Positions 25,051-34,888 of a DNA stretch of 64,000 nt are shown piece by piece (position 1 is the first letter of the stretch; every line of letters begins with the position of its first letter). The notes under the pieces are model-generated. The model ran no database searches and had not been told where the DNA came from. It saw nothing but the letters and a program-made list of their open reading frames with translations. The stretch is taken from positions 3,473,501 through 3,537,500 of the forward strand of contig CP126168.1 in assembly GCA_032881465.1 (NCBI GenBank), written 5' to 3'. Made by a program: the position numbers and the translations under genes. This DNA is from Parvibaculaceae bacterium PLY_AMNH_Bact1 (GTDB lineage Bacteria; Pseudomonadota; Alphaproteobacteria; Parvibaculales; Parvibaculaceae).

Positions 25051-25911
25051 ATGAACATGACAAAAACCGCGATCCTTCTCGCTGCAATGACGGCGCTCTT
25101 TATGGGGATCGGGTTCATGATCGGGGGAGAGGCGGGCGCTGCCATCGCATTTCTGATCGCCGCAGGCATGAATGTGTTCGCCTATTGGAACTCAGACAAA
25201 ATGGTGTTGCGCATGCATGGTGCGCGCGAAGTAACCGAAAGGGAAGCGCCAAACTATGTCCGCCTGGTCCAGCGGCTCGCCGAAAACGCCAACCTTCCCA
25301 TGCCGCGTACTTACATTATTGAAACAGCTCAACCAAACGCTTTTGCAACCGGCCGCAATCCAGAAAATGCCGCCGTCGCCGCAACAACCGGATTGCTCAA
25401 CATGCTGACCCCTGAAGAGCTTGCAGGTGTCATGGCTCACGAACTGGCGCATATCAAAAACCGCGACACCCTCACCATGACGGTCACCGCCACACTTGCA
25501 GGTGCCATTTCCATGTTGGCAAACTTCGCCCTCTTCTTTGGGAACAATCGGAACAATGTCGGCGGGCTCATCGGCACGCTCGCGATCATGATTTTGGCCC
25601 CCATGGCTGCCGCCCTCGTACAGATGGCCATCAGTCGCACGCGCGAATACAGCGCTGATCAGCTCGGCGCCGAGATATGCGGCCGCCCCATGTGGCTTGC
25701 CTCAGCTTTACAACGCATAGAGAACGGCGCCAGCCGCATCGACAATGACGCGGCTGAGAGGAATCCGGCGACCGCACACATGTTCATCATCAACCCGCTC
25801 CATGCCCATAAACGCGACAGCCTGTTTTCCACACACCCTGCCACGACCAACCGGGTTAAAAAACTGAAAGCAATGGCGGGCATGTCCTCTCAAGAGGGAC
25901 CCTGGAGCTAA
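25051..25911 (+). CDS. htpX: Membrane zinc metalloprotease HtpX
   Basis: 286 aa. Inner-membrane M48 protease for quality control of membrane proteins. Two N-terminal helices (about 6-25, 27-46) precede the HELAH zinc motif (130-134), with two more helices between it and the third ligand Glu197 in [11 protein letters not shown]. The C-terminal [18 protein letters not shown] segment is typical. It is divergent from DUF1674. The stop overlaps the convergent GGDEF gene by 4 nt (CTAA). Confidence 0.97.
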   Translation: MNMTKTAILLAAMTALFMGIGFMIGGEAGAAIAFLIAAGMNVFAYWNSDKMVLRMHGAREVTEREAPNYVRLVQRLAENANLPMPRTYIIETAQPNAFATGRNPENAAVAATTGLLNMLTPEELAGVMAHELAHIKNRDTLTMTVTATLAGAISMLANFALFFGNNRNNVGGLIGTLAIMILAPMAAALVQMAISRTREYSADQLGAEICGRPMWLASALQRIENGASRIDNDAAERNPATAHMFIINPLHAHKRDSLFSTHPATTNRVKKLKAMAGMSSQEGPWS

Positions 25912-26864
25912 CCACGAGCGACAGCAGTAACAGTGTCTGGCGCCCACATCTCTACGCGCGCGCGCCCATTGCTCTTTGCCTGATACATAGCCGCATCCGC
26001 ATGCTCAAGCAGAGCACCTGCAACGACATCAGTCTCAATCGCCGCGATCCCCGCACTAAAGCTTACGGAGACAGCACGGCCATCATCGAGGTCAAAGCGG
26101 TCTGTCGCGACCCGCTGAAGCGCCCGCTCAATGACGACAACCGCTGATGTTGGGTCACAGGCAGGCATCAGAACACCAAACTCTTCACCTCCAAGGCGCG
26201 CGCACATATCTTCCTTTCGGACAATCTTCTTCAGATGCGCCGCAAGCTGCTGAAGCACTCTGTCGCCAGCCGCATGCCCGTAGGTATCGTTGACCTGCTT
26301 AAAATAGTCGATATCAATCACCGCAAGCGCTGCAGCACTATGATGTCGAGAGACCAGCGCACATTGGCGATCGAGCGCATCGTCAAAGGCACGGCGATTC
26401 CATAGCTCCGTTAACGGATCAATGAGAGCAAGGCGCTTGAGCTGCGCCATCGTATGCAGCTGTTCCTGTTCAAGAAGAACCTGCGTGCGTAAATCGACCA
26501 TGGTGGCGCCAAACATGCGCTTGTCGTCTGCACCGCCAAGTCGAAATGCCTTCAGTTGAATTGGGATGAGCGATCCGTCCCGCGCCAGAATTTCAAACCG
26601 GCGCGGCTGACCCAACACCCCTTGCGTCTCACCATGTTCGTTATAATGCGCCACATATCCATCATGGTAATTCGCAACCTTTGGCGGCAACAGGAGAGAC
26701 AAAGGCTTGCCCATCAGCTCCTCCACCCCATAGCCCGTGAGTGAGGCCGCAGCCGCGTTTGCATGCTCAATATGCATGTCAGCGCTCAATATCCACTGCG
26801 CGTCAAACGAGTGGTTGAACAAATCGCGAAATAGAGAGTCGTTATGACCAGACATGGACGGCAC
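25908..26864 (-). CDS. PAS-GGDEF diguanylate cyclase
   Basis: 318 aa, soluble. An N-terminal PAS domain (about 10-130) is joined by a short helix to a GGDEF domain (about 150-310). The active site is GGEEF and the I-site RKED stands five residues before it, so an active, product-inhibited cyclase is expected. No EAL domain. It interrupts the otherwise common htpX-rsmB neighbourhood on the opposite strand, which suggests later insertion. Confidence 0.94.
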   Translation of the reverse strand: MPSMSGHNDSLFRDLFNHSFDAQWILSADMHIEHANAAAASLTGYGVEELMGKPLSLLLPPKVANYHDGYVAHYNEHGETQGVLGQPRRFEILARDGSLIPIQLKAFRLGGADDKRMFGATMVDLRTQVLLEQEQLHTMAQLKRLALIDPLTELWNRRAFDDALDRQCALVSRHHSAAALAVIDIDYFKQVNDTYGHAAGDRVLQQLAAHLKKIVRKEDMCARLGGEEFGVLMPACDPTSAVVVIERALQRVATDRFDLDDGRAVSVSFSAGIAAIETDVVAGALLEHADAAMYQAKSNGRARVEMWAPDTVTAVARG

Positions 26865-27091
26865 CTGATGCTCTTGTTTATGACCATCAGTTTACCGAAT
26901 ATGTTTTAACTACACCTTTAATCCAGGACCGATTGTTCCATGATGAAAGTTCGGGTTCTGGCAACTTTTGTCCAACCAGCGCTAACCATGGCGGCATTTG
27001 GCCGCTCCATAGACAGCAAACCTCACGAGAGAAGGCGCTGGTCTCCCAGCCACGTCTATGCTCTAAGCACGGGCAGAAAACGGGACCCCGC

Positions 27092-28462
27092 ATGACATCC
27101 AAAGCTCCAACGAGATCAAAGCAGAACAACTCACCAAAATCCGATGGAACGGGCGCACGACGTGCGGCAGCTGCTGTGCTTCAATCCGTGCTGGACAAGG
27201 GTGAAACGCTGGAAACAGCCCTCAATCGGGAGCTTAGCGCCAAAGATCTAGCCCACCACCCAAGTGATCGGGCATTTGCCCGGGCAATTTCCACCACAGC
27301 GCTCAGACGCCTTGGGCAGATCGATGCTGTCCTTGATGCCATGCTCGATAAATCCCTCCCAGAGAAAGCCGCCTTTGCCATGGCGCTCTTACGCGGAGGC
27401 ACTGCAGAACTGCTCTTTCTAGGGTCTGCCGCCCACGCAGCGGTGAACTGCGCGGTTGAACTCACCAACTCTAACAAACACACCCGGCCCTATCGCGGAT
27501 TGATGAACGCCATCCTGCGCCGCGTGACCCGGGAGGGCGCGGACATCATTAAAGCTCAGGAAGCCGGCCAAGAAACTGGCCATGGCGCTGGAATGACCAA
27601 CACGCCCTATTGGGCATGGCGCAGCTGGGAGCTTGCCTATGGTCCCGAAACCGCAGGCGCCATCGCCGATGCTCATCTGGCAGAACCTCCGCTCGATCTT
27701 TCAGTGAAATCTGATCCAGAAGGCTGGGCAAAAACGCTGAGCGGGACACGCCTCCCAACAGGAAGCATCCGCCTTTCCCACCCCGGCCGAATTGAAGAAT
27801 TGCCTGGGTATGCGGACGGAGACTGGTGGGTACAGGACGCCGCCACAGCCCTTCCCCACAGGCTTCTGGGTGATGTTGCCGGTGAAGACGTACTTGATCT
27901 CTGTGCCGCACCCGGCGGCAAAACATTGGCCCTTGCCGCCGCCGGCGCCATAGTCACAGCAGTTGATCGCGCAGGAGGCCGATTGGAGCGTCTAAAGGAA
28001 AATCTTACCCGCACAAAACTCAGCGCCGATGTCGTGAAAGCCGATCTGACGGATTGGGCACCAAGCCGAAAGTGGAAAAAAATCCTCCTGGATGCCCCCT
28101 GTTCCGCAACCGGCACCGCAAGACGTCATCCAGACGTTCTGCGCTCAAAGAAGGGAGAGGACATAACAAGCCTTGCCCCTGTCCAGGCGACACTGCTTGC
28201 TAAATCAGCAGAGTGGTTGGAGCCGGGCGGGACGCTGATCTATTGCACCTGCTCCCTTGAACCGCTTGAGGGTCCGGCTCAGGCCGCCCTCTTCCTCAAG
28301 AACAACCCTGCTTTCAAGCGAGTCCCGATCACACCTGACGAGATCGGCGGCCTGTCTGAATGCATCACGCCGGAGGGCGACCTGCGCACCCTTCCATGCC
28401 ATCTGGGTGACCAGGGGGGCATGGACGGATTTTATGCGGTTCGCCTTACTTTTGTCGGGTAG
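27092..28462 (+). CDS. rsmB: 16S rRNA (cytosine-967-C5) methyltransferase
   Basis: 456 aa from the ATG at 27092. An N-terminal NusB-like RNA-binding domain (about 20-165) is joined to a SAM-dependent methyltransferase domain. Visible are SAM motif LDLCAAPGGKTLALA, DAPCSATGT (about 335) with the release Cys, and CTCSLEPLE (about 384) with the catalytic Cys. The frame is open for another 53 codons upstream but that part looks non-coding, so the true start is slightly uncertain. It begins a plus-strand run rsmB-rpe-heparinase-purH. Confidence 0.94.
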   Translation: MTSKAPTRSKQNNSPKSDGTGARRAAAAVLQSVLDKGETLETALNRELSAKDLAHHPSDRAFARAISTTALRRLGQIDAVLDAMLDKSLPEKAAFAMALLRGGTAELLFLGSAAHAAVNCAVELTNSNKHTRPYRGLMNAILRRVTREGADIIKAQEAGQETGHGAGMTNTPYWAWRSWELAYGPETAGAIADAHLAEPPLDLSVKSDPEGWAKTLSGTRLPTGSIRLSHPGRIEELPGYADGDWWVQDAATALPHRLLGDVAGEDVLDLCAAPGGKTLALAAAGAIVTAVDRAGGRLERLKENLTRTKLSADVVKADLTDWAPSRKWKKILLDAPCSATGTARRHPDVLRSKKGEDITSLAPVQATLLAKSAEWLEPGGTLIYCTCSLEPLEGPAQAALFLKNNPAFKRVPITPDEIGGLSECITPEGDLRTLPCHLGDQGGMDGFYAVRLTFVG

Positions 28463-28530
28463 ACAATCTACGCTCGTCGAACGCGCTCCCATCGTTGCAC
28501 CACCCAAACTGACCTGATAAGCATCCTTCT

Positions 28531-29196
28531 ATGGCAAATTCTGTAAAAATTTCCCCGTCAGTTCTGGCAGCGGATTTCGCGCGTCTCGGCGAAGAGGTGA
28601 GCGCCATCTCAACGGCAGGCGCTGACTACATTCATATCGACGTGATGGACGGTCACTTCGTGCCCAACATCACCATCGGGCCCGATGTGGTGAAGGCACT
28701 GAAGCCGCATTCCGACAAACCGTTTGATGTGCATCTGATGATCGCGCCGGTTGATCCTTATGTCGATGCTTTCGCAGATGCGGGTGCTGACATCATCACG
28801 TTCCACCCGGAAGCCGGCGCTCACGTTCACCGGACCGTGCAGATGATCAAGGCACGAGGCCTCAAAGCCGGACTGTCTCTTAATCCCGCAACACCCGTCG
28901 CTGTGCTGGACGAAATTCTGGAGGATCTCGATCTGGTTCTGGTGATGAGTGTAAACCCCGGGTTCGGTGGCCAATCCTTCATCGAAAGTCAGCTTCGGAA
29001 GATTGAAACCATCCGTAAGCGGATCGAAGAGACCGGCAAGAAAATCGAGCTGGAAGTTGATGGCGGTGTAAATTTTGACACCGCCCCCAAGGTCATTTCA
29101 GCCGGAGCTGACGTTCTCGTCGCTGGCACTGCAACTTTCAAGGGTGGTCCTTCCGCCTATGCTGAGAACATTGCGACGCTTCGCAAGCGGCCCTAA
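28531..29196 (+). CDS. rpe: Ribulose-phosphate 3-epimerase
   Basis: 221 aa. Interconverts ribulose 5-phosphate and xylulose 5-phosphate in the pentose phosphate pathway. TIM-barrel with SPSVLAADF at the start, the metal/catalytic [13 protein letters not shown], the FDVHLMI strand, [12 protein letters not shown] and the phosphate-binding EVDGGVN and GTATF. 68 nt after rsmB. Confidence 0.97.
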   Translation: MANSVKISPSVLAADFARLGEEVSAISTAGADYIHIDVMDGHFVPNITIGPDVVKALKPHSDKPFDVHLMIAPVDPYVDAFADAGADIITFHPEAGAHVHRTVQMIKARGLKAGLSLNPATPVAVLDEILEDLDLVLVMSVNPGFGGQSFIESQLRKIETIRKRIEETGKKIELEVDGGVNFDTAPKVISAGADVLVAGTATFKGGPSAYAENIATLRKRP

Positions 29197-29250
29197 GCGG
29201 CCCGCCCCTCCAGAGCAACGGGACAGCGTCCCGACACAAGGCACGCGCTC

Positions 29251-31212
29251 ATGACAGAGCCCATGAGCGAGAAATCCCAAGCTTCTCATCCCGTCCCTCG
29301 CAGACAGGAACGGCACATTCTCAATCCGGGCAACCGATTGAGTGATCTCACTCTGGCAGCGCTGCGCCGCACAGCTGACCTCAGCCTGACGGCAATTTAC
29401 AGCACGTGGCCCTATCGCCAGACACTGCGCGGGCCTATGCCCGATACAATCATCTACTACCCCAAGGACCTGCGGCCAGGGCGCGTCGACAAAGCCGACG
29501 CCCTTTTCCAAGGGCGATATGACCTGCCAGGCGGACAGGTGAGAACAAACGGCCTCTCCCCCTTCGACGTCGAAGCGCCAAGCGAAACCTGGACAGAGGA
29601 ACTCCATGGGTTTTCCTGGGTGCGCCATTTCTCTGCTGCCGGTGGCAACGCTGCCCGCGCGCACGCACGAGGGCTTGTCCAAAGCTGGATCGCAACATCT
29701 GGACAATGGCACGACATTGGCTGGCGTCCCCATGTTATCGGCAGACGCCTAACTTCCTGGGCAGCAAACGGCGGATTGCTCATGGAAGAGTCCGACCTCA
29801 TCTACCGCTCAACCCTGTTACGCAATATGGCCAAACAGGCGCGTCATCTGGCACGGACCGTCATGTGGGCCCCCGCCGGGGAGCAACGTCTGACGGCCGC
29901 CATTGGTCTTGCCTTCTCAGGTCTCTGTCTGTCAGAAGGCGGCAAGCGCTTGCGTAAAGGCCTCGACTTGGTAGGTCACGAACTCACTCAACAAATATTA
30001 CCCGACGGCGGACATATCAGCCGGAACCCTGCAGCACAGCTGTCCATCCTGCTGGACCTGGTCTCACTCCGCGACGCGCTCGTCGCCCAAGGGCATGGGG
30101 TTCCCCAGCCCATCCGCAATGCCGTTGACCGCATGATGCCCATGCTGCGCTTCTTCAAGCACGGCGATGGAAAATTGGCACTCTTCAATGGTGCAGACGA
30201 AGGCCCGGACGGCGCAGTGGAAGCAGCACTTGCGGAAGATGACGCAAAAGGCAAGCCCTTCGGCTTTGCGCCCCATTCCGGCTATCAGCGCATGTCCGCT
30301 GGCCCTACCTATGTAACCGTGGATACAGGCCCCCCACCCCCCGGGGCCTATTCCCACTCCGCCCATGCAGGGTGCCTCTCATTTGAGATGAGCGTCGGAC
30401 GCTGCAGGCTCGTCACCAACTGTGGCGCGACCCGCATCCTTGGCGCGGACTGGCATGCGGCAAGCCGCGCAACCGCCGCCCACTCAACTCTAGTCCTAAA
30501 CGACACCTCATCTGCCCGGTTCACGCAAGGCGCCCTCTCACGCATCCTTCTTGGATCACGCCTTATGGAGGGACCGGCCCGGGTTGAGAGCAGACGGAAT
30601 GAGAGCGAGGATGGGATTTGGCTCGATGCCGCCCATGATGGCTATCGGAAACTCTTCGGCTTTGTTCATCGCCGGCGGCTGTTTCTGAGCGAAAGCGGAG
30701 AAGACCTTCGTGGGGAAGATAGCCTGACCCGCGCACCAGAAGAGCCGTCAAAACTCATGGTGCCGTTCAAACAGGCCTCAGATGGGGGTGATCCCGCCTC
30801 TTTTGCAATCCGCTTCCATCTGCATCCCGAAGCCCGTGCCTCGCTTGCCCATGACAAGTCAAATGTGCTCGTCCTGCTTCCAAACGGAGACGGCTGGCAG
30901 TTCCGGGCGAGAGTCGAGAATGGAAAAAGCAGCATTACCCTCGAAGAGAGTGTCTATCTAGGCGCTGCGGACAGAACCAGGCGCAGCGAACAGATTGTCG
31001 TCACCGGGGAGGCCTTCCGGGAGGAAGCAACCGTCCATTGGGCCTGGCGCCGCCTGTCGACCACTGGAAAGGCAAGCAAAACCGAGGCTGAAGAACCAGA
31101 GCTTCCTGCCCTACCAGCCGAGGTGCCGGGCATCCCAGAAGAGACTGTCCAGGTTCCAACTGACAGCAAAAAGGGGACACCTGAGCAATCTGGGCAACAG
31201 GACTCGGAATAA
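29251..31212 (+). CDS. Heparinase II/III-family protein
   Basis: 653 aa. An alpha/alpha-toroid-like N-terminal half (about 60-330) and a beta-sandwich heparinase II/III C-terminal domain (about 360-620), with a Glu/Pro-rich tail. Members are polysaccharide lyases or structural relatives acting on uronate-containing glycans. No signal peptide is visible at the chosen start (alternative ATG at 29263), which is usual for this alphaproteobacterial version found between rsmB/rpe and purH. Substrate unknown. Confidence 0.88.
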   Translation: MTEPMSEKSQASHPVPRRQERHILNPGNRLSDLTLAALRRTADLSLTAIYSTWPYRQTLRGPMPDTIIYYPKDLRPGRVDKADALFQGRYDLPGGQVRTNGLSPFDVEAPSETWTEELHGFSWVRHFSAAGGNAARAHARGLVQSWIATSGQWHDIGWRPHVIGRRLTSWAANGGLLMEESDLIYRSTLLRNMAKQARHLARTVMWAPAGEQRLTAAIGLAFSGLCLSEGGKRLRKGLDLVGHELTQQILPDGGHISRNPAAQLSILLDLVSLRDALVAQGHGVPQPIRNAVDRMMPMLRFFKHGDGKLALFNGADEGPDGAVEAALAEDDAKGKPFGFAPHSGYQRMSAGPTYVTVDTGPPPPGAYSHSAHAGCLSFEMSVGRCRLVTNCGATRILGADWHAASRATAAHSTLVLNDTSSARFTQGALSRILLGSRLMEGPARVESRRNESEDGIWLDAAHDGYRKLFGFVHRRRLFLSESGEDLRGEDSLTRAPEEPSKLMVPFKQASDGGDPASFAIRFHLHPEARASLAHDKSNVLVLLPNGDGWQFRARVENGKSSITLEESVYLGAADRTRRSEQIVVTGEAFREEATVHWAWRRLSTTGKASKTEAEEPELPALPAEVPGIPEETVQVPTDSKKGTPEQSGQQDSE

Positions 31213-31311
31213 GAACCATATCCCCCTCAGCTCCCTTTCAGAGGCTGGAGTTTCGTGCTATCCGGCGCGGACATTTCCATTATCCATAGATAACCATCTC
31301 AGGATCCTCCG

Positions 31312-32901
31312 ATGCCCGCCGATATTCAGCCCGTCCGCCGCGCTCTTCTTTCTGTTTCCGATAAAACAGGCCTTATTGACTTCGCCCGTGCACTGCACGA
31401 GGCCGGTGTGGATCTTGTCTCTACCGGTGGCACATCAAAGGCCATCGCTGAGGCGGGCATTCCGGTGAAAGATGTCTCGGACATCACGAACTTCCCTGAA
31501 ATGATGGATGGCCGGGTAAAAACTCTCCATCCGATGGTGCATGGCGGTCTTCTCGCAGTCCGTGACGACGAAGGCCACGTAGCCTCCATGGAGGAGCATG
31601 GTATCGGGCCCATCGATCTGCTGGCGGTCAATCTCTACCCGTTTGAAGAAACCGTCGCCAAAGGCGCCGACTATGATACCTGCGTGGAGAATATCGATAT
31701 TGGCGGCCCTGCGATGATCCGGGCAGCCTCCAAAAACCACGCCTATGTAAATGTGATCGTCGACGTCGCCGACTATGACCGGGTGATCTCGGAAATTCAG
31801 GAGAAAAAGGGCACGAGCCTCAAAACGCGAAAAGCACTCGCACAAAAAGCCTATGCCCGCACCGCTGCTTATGACGCTGCCATCTCTAACTGGTTTGCAA
31901 ACGAGATTGAAGAGGCTGCCCCGGCCTATCGTGCACTTGGCGGCACACTGAAGCAGACCCTGCGCTATGGCGAGAACCCGCATCAGGCCGCAAGCTTTTA
32001 TGTGACCGGCGAAAACCGCCCAGGTGTTGCGACAGCCACCCAGCTACAGGGCAAAGAGCTTTCCTACAACAATATCAACGACACAGACGCGGCCTTTGAA
32101 CTGGTCGGTGAGTTTGATCCAAAGATTGCACCTGCAGTTGCCATCATCAAACATGCCAACCCCTGTGGCGTGGCAACCTCCGGCAGCCTGGCAGAAGCCT
32201 ACCGCAAGGCGCTTGCCTGTGACCCGGTCTCAGCCTTTGGCGGCATCATTGCCTTGAACCAGACCCTTGATGGGGAAACAGCGGAAGAAATCGCAAAAAT
32301 CTTCACCGAAGTCATCATCGCACCGGACGCCGATGAGAACGCCCGCAAGATCATCGGTGGTAAGAAGAACTTACGCCTTCTAACAACTGGCGGTTTGCCG
32401 GACGCCCGCACACCAGGCCTCTTTGTGAAGACGGTTGCCGGCGGCTTCCTCGCACAGACCCGCGACAATGGCGTCATTGACGATCTGGAACTCAAAGTCG
32501 TTACAAAGCGCGCACCAAGTGACCAAGAGCTCGCTGATCTGAAGTTCGCCTTCCGCGTCTGCAAACATGTGAAGTCAAACGCCATCATCTATGTAAAAGA
32601 CGGCGCGACCGTCGGCATCGGCGCAGGGCAAATGAGCCGCGTGGACAGTGCCCGCATCGCAGCGCGCAAAGCGGAAGACGCGGCAGAAGCAGCCGGTCTC
32701 GCAGAACCACTCACCAAGGGGTCCGCCGTTGCTTCCGACGCCTTCTTCCCCTTCGCTGACGGACTTCTCTCCGCCGCGGAAGCAGGCGCCACCTGCGTCA
32801 TCCAACCAGGTGGGTCCATGCGTGATGATGAAGTAATTGCCGCCGCAGACGAAAAAGGTCTCGCCATGGTCATGACCGGCATGCGTCACTTCCGTCACTA
32901 A
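31312..32901 (+). CDS. purH: Bifunctional AICAR transformylase/IMP cyclohydrolase
   Basis: 529 aa. Catalyses the last two steps of de novo IMP synthesis. The N-terminal MGS-like cyclohydrolase domain shows STGGTSKAI and [11 protein letters not shown]. The transformylase domain shows KHANPCGVA and the C-terminal [10 protein letters not shown] and [13 protein letters not shown]. Downstream of the heparinase gene by 99 nt, an arrangement seen widely in alphaproteobacteria. Confidence 0.98.
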   Translation: MPADIQPVRRALLSVSDKTGLIDFARALHEAGVDLVSTGGTSKAIAEAGIPVKDVSDITNFPEMMDGRVKTLHPMVHGGLLAVRDDEGHVASMEEHGIGPIDLLAVNLYPFEETVAKGADYDTCVENIDIGGPAMIRAASKNHAYVNVIVDVADYDRVISEIQEKKGTSLKTRKALAQKAYARTAAYDAAISNWFANEIEEAAPAYRALGGTLKQTLRYGENPHQAASFYVTGENRPGVATATQLQGKELSYNNINDTDAAFELVGEFDPKIAPAVAIIKHANPCGVATSGSLAEAYRKALACDPVSAFGGIIALNQTLDGETAEEIAKIFTEVIIAPDADENARKIIGGKKNLRLLTTGGLPDARTPGLFVKTVAGGFLAQTRDNGVIDDLELKVVTKRAPSDQELADLKFAFRVCKHVKSNAIIYVKDGATVGIGAGQMSRVDSARIAARKAEDAAEAAGLAEPLTKGSAVASDAFFPFADGLLSAAEAGATCVIQPGGSMRDDEVIAAADEKGLAMVMTGMRHFRH

Positions 32902-32921
32902 ACAAGCAAGCGGTCAGCAAT

Positions 32922-33344
32922 ATGGACAATGTCGGGCTCACCCATCGGATCGTCGTGAAGGCACAAATCTGGCGGGACGGCCGACTACTCATCATAAAGA
33001 GGTCACCCGATTCTGACCCCTATCCCGGTCTCTGGGATGTTCCTGGTGGAAGCCTGCATAAAGGCGAAACCATCGACCAGGGTCTAAGACGAGAGACTTC
33101 TGAGGAAGTTGATCTGGCCTTGTCGCACATTCGTCCTCTGACAACCTGGTCGACCGGTCAGCAGGAAGACCTGGTGATTGGTCTCTCCTTTCTGGCCACA
33201 TCCGAAACAGACACGGTTACGCTATCAGAAGAACACACAGACTTTGCTTGGATCGAGCCGATCAGCGTCAACGACTACGACTTCCCACCCAATCTTGCCA
33301 AAGAGATCAACTGGGTCATCGCCAAAGGCTGGCATCTTTTCTGA
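32922..33344 (+). CDS. NUDIX hydrolase
   Basis: 140 aa. One NUDIX domain. The box is GSLHKGE, then TIDQGLRRETSEEVDL, fitting Gx5Ex7REUxEExGU except that the last Gly is Asp. All metal-binding Glu residues are present, so hydrolysis of a nucleoside-diphosphate-X is expected; the substrate is unknown. It starts 20 nt after purH and its stop is 5 nt from that of the convergent transporter. Confidence 0.92.
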   Translation: MDNVGLTHRIVVKAQIWRDGRLLIIKRSPDSDPYPGLWDVPGGSLHKGETIDQGLRRETSEEVDLALSHIRPLTTWSTGQQEDLVIGLSFLATSETDTVTLSEEHTDFAWIEPISVNDYDFPPNLAKEINWVIAKGWHLF

Positions 33345-33349
33345 AGGGC

Positions 33350-34825
33350 CTAATCTCGTCGGTCCTCGGCTGCAAGTTCCGCCCGCTCTTCTTTGACAAA
33401 GAGCATCAGCACCATGCCGCCCACCAATAGAATGAGCACCGCGCCAAAGCCAACCCGCTGGCTTTCCGAGAGTGCGGTGGCGACCCCCACTAGCAGCGGG
33501 CCCAGAAATGCCGTCGCTGTTCCAGACAAAGCATAGAGCCCAAAAAACTCCGACATCTTTTCCGGCGGCGCAATTCGCGCCAGCATGGTGCGGCTGTTCG
33601 CATACGCGGCGGTGATGAAGATTGCGATCAAGATCACCACGCTCACATAGGCCATCTCAGGCACCGTGGTGAAGAACGGCAGGGACCAGATCGGCGCCGC
33701 CCCCGCCGCATCATAGGGCACAAAGAAAATTTCGTTGGGCGTCATGGAAACAGCCAACAGGAGACCGAGCGATGTCCCCCCAATGGAAATAAGGATCGCA
33801 TTGCGTGAGCCAAACGTATTGTCGAGCCAACCTCCCAGGAAGCCCCCCGCGACCGCAAAGATCGAGAGAACCACACCGTAAATAGTGAGCGTCAGCGGCC
33901 CCCACTGGAAAACACCGGCTGCATAAACACCGCCAAAGATCAGGACAGCCGTCTTGCCGTCATTGTAAAACATACGAGCAAAAAGATAGAGCGCCACATT
34001 CTGGTAGTGCTTCAAGCCTTTGACCGTGCGCACAACCGACCGCAGCCCGTTGCGCACAGCATCTTTTGCGTTCGCACCGCTTGCTGCCGAGTCCGGCGTA
34101 AAAAGTATGAGTGGCAACGAAAACAGGACCATCCAGAGGGCGGCAATCGGCCCCGAGATCCGGCTGTTCTCATATGCCGCAACATCCAGACCAAACATGG
34201 CAACCTCAGGTACGAAACTCCAGTCCACAACGCCTGGCAACATGAAGGCAATCAACATGAATATGAGGATGAGGAGCGAGCTCAAGTTTCCTAGCGCCAA
34301 GCCGAGACCTGACAGACCAGCTACTTTGTTATGGGGCGCAACGTAAGGCAGCATTGAGTTATGAAAGACGGCTGAAAACTCAAACGCAACATTCGCAATG
34401 ATGACGAGCAGCGCCGCCCCCAAAATGCCAATGCCCCCGTCCATCGGTAGCGCGAACCACATCGAAAAGGTGGCAAACCCCATGATCACAACAAAGGAGA
34501 TGATCCAGGGTTTCCGGCGCCCGCCACTGTCGGCAATCGCGCCAAGCAAAGGTCCAAGCAACGCGATGACAAAACCGCCAATGGCATTGATATTGCCCCA
34601 AATCGCCTGGCCGCGAACAGGATCGCCCACCACATGGGTCGAAAAATAGGGGGCAAAAATATAGATTGTGATGAGGATCACATAGGGGTTACGCGCCCAT
34701 TCAAATGTCGCCCAGGAGATTTGGCCTCTAGTGTCAGCCGGCTCGCCGCCAACTGCCGAAAGAAGTTGCGCACTCGCTTCCCCCGGCACCTGAACTCGCA
34801 CCGGTTCGTCCTGTCTGTCACTCAA
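33350..34825 (-). CDS. UMF1-family MFS transporter
   Basis: 491 aa, about 12 transmembrane helices. The N-terminus has the UMF1/Atg22-like signature (SWATFEWARNPY, IFAPYFSTHVVGDP) and the cytoplasmic GAIADSGGRRKPW loop. The C-terminal half repeats the pattern with GGWLDNTFGSR. Substrate unknown for this family (amino-acid or drug efflux in yeast relatives). It lies 63 nt downstream of a second UMF1 gene in the same direction and is its diverged paralogue. Confidence 0.93.
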   Translation of the reverse strand: MSDRQDEPVRVQVPGEASAQLLSAVGGEPADTRGQISWATFEWARNPYVILITIYIFAPYFSTHVVGDPVRGQAIWGNINAIGGFVIALLGPLLGAIADSGGRRKPWIISFVVIMGFATFSMWFALPMDGGIGILGAALLVIIANVAFEFSAVFHNSMLPYVAPHNKVAGLSGLGLALGNLSSLLILIFMLIAFMLPGVVDWSFVPEVAMFGLDVAAYENSRISGPIAALWMVLFSLPLILFTPDSAASGANAKDAVRNGLRSVVRTVKGLKHYQNVALYLFARMFYNDGKTAVLIFGGVYAAGVFQWGPLTLTIYGVVLSIFAVAGGFLGGWLDNTFGSRNAILISIGGTSLGLLLAVSMTPNEIFFVPYDAAGAAPIWSLPFFTTVPEMAYVSVVILIAIFITAAYANSRTMLARIAPPEKMSEFFGLYALSGTATAFLGPLLVGVATALSESQRVGFGAVLILLVGGMVLMLFVKEERAELAAEDRRD

Positions 34826-34888
34826 TAGCCGCTCCCCCGTTGATGGATGGAAGCATGGGCGAGGAAGGCCTGAGATGCAAACTAAGGT

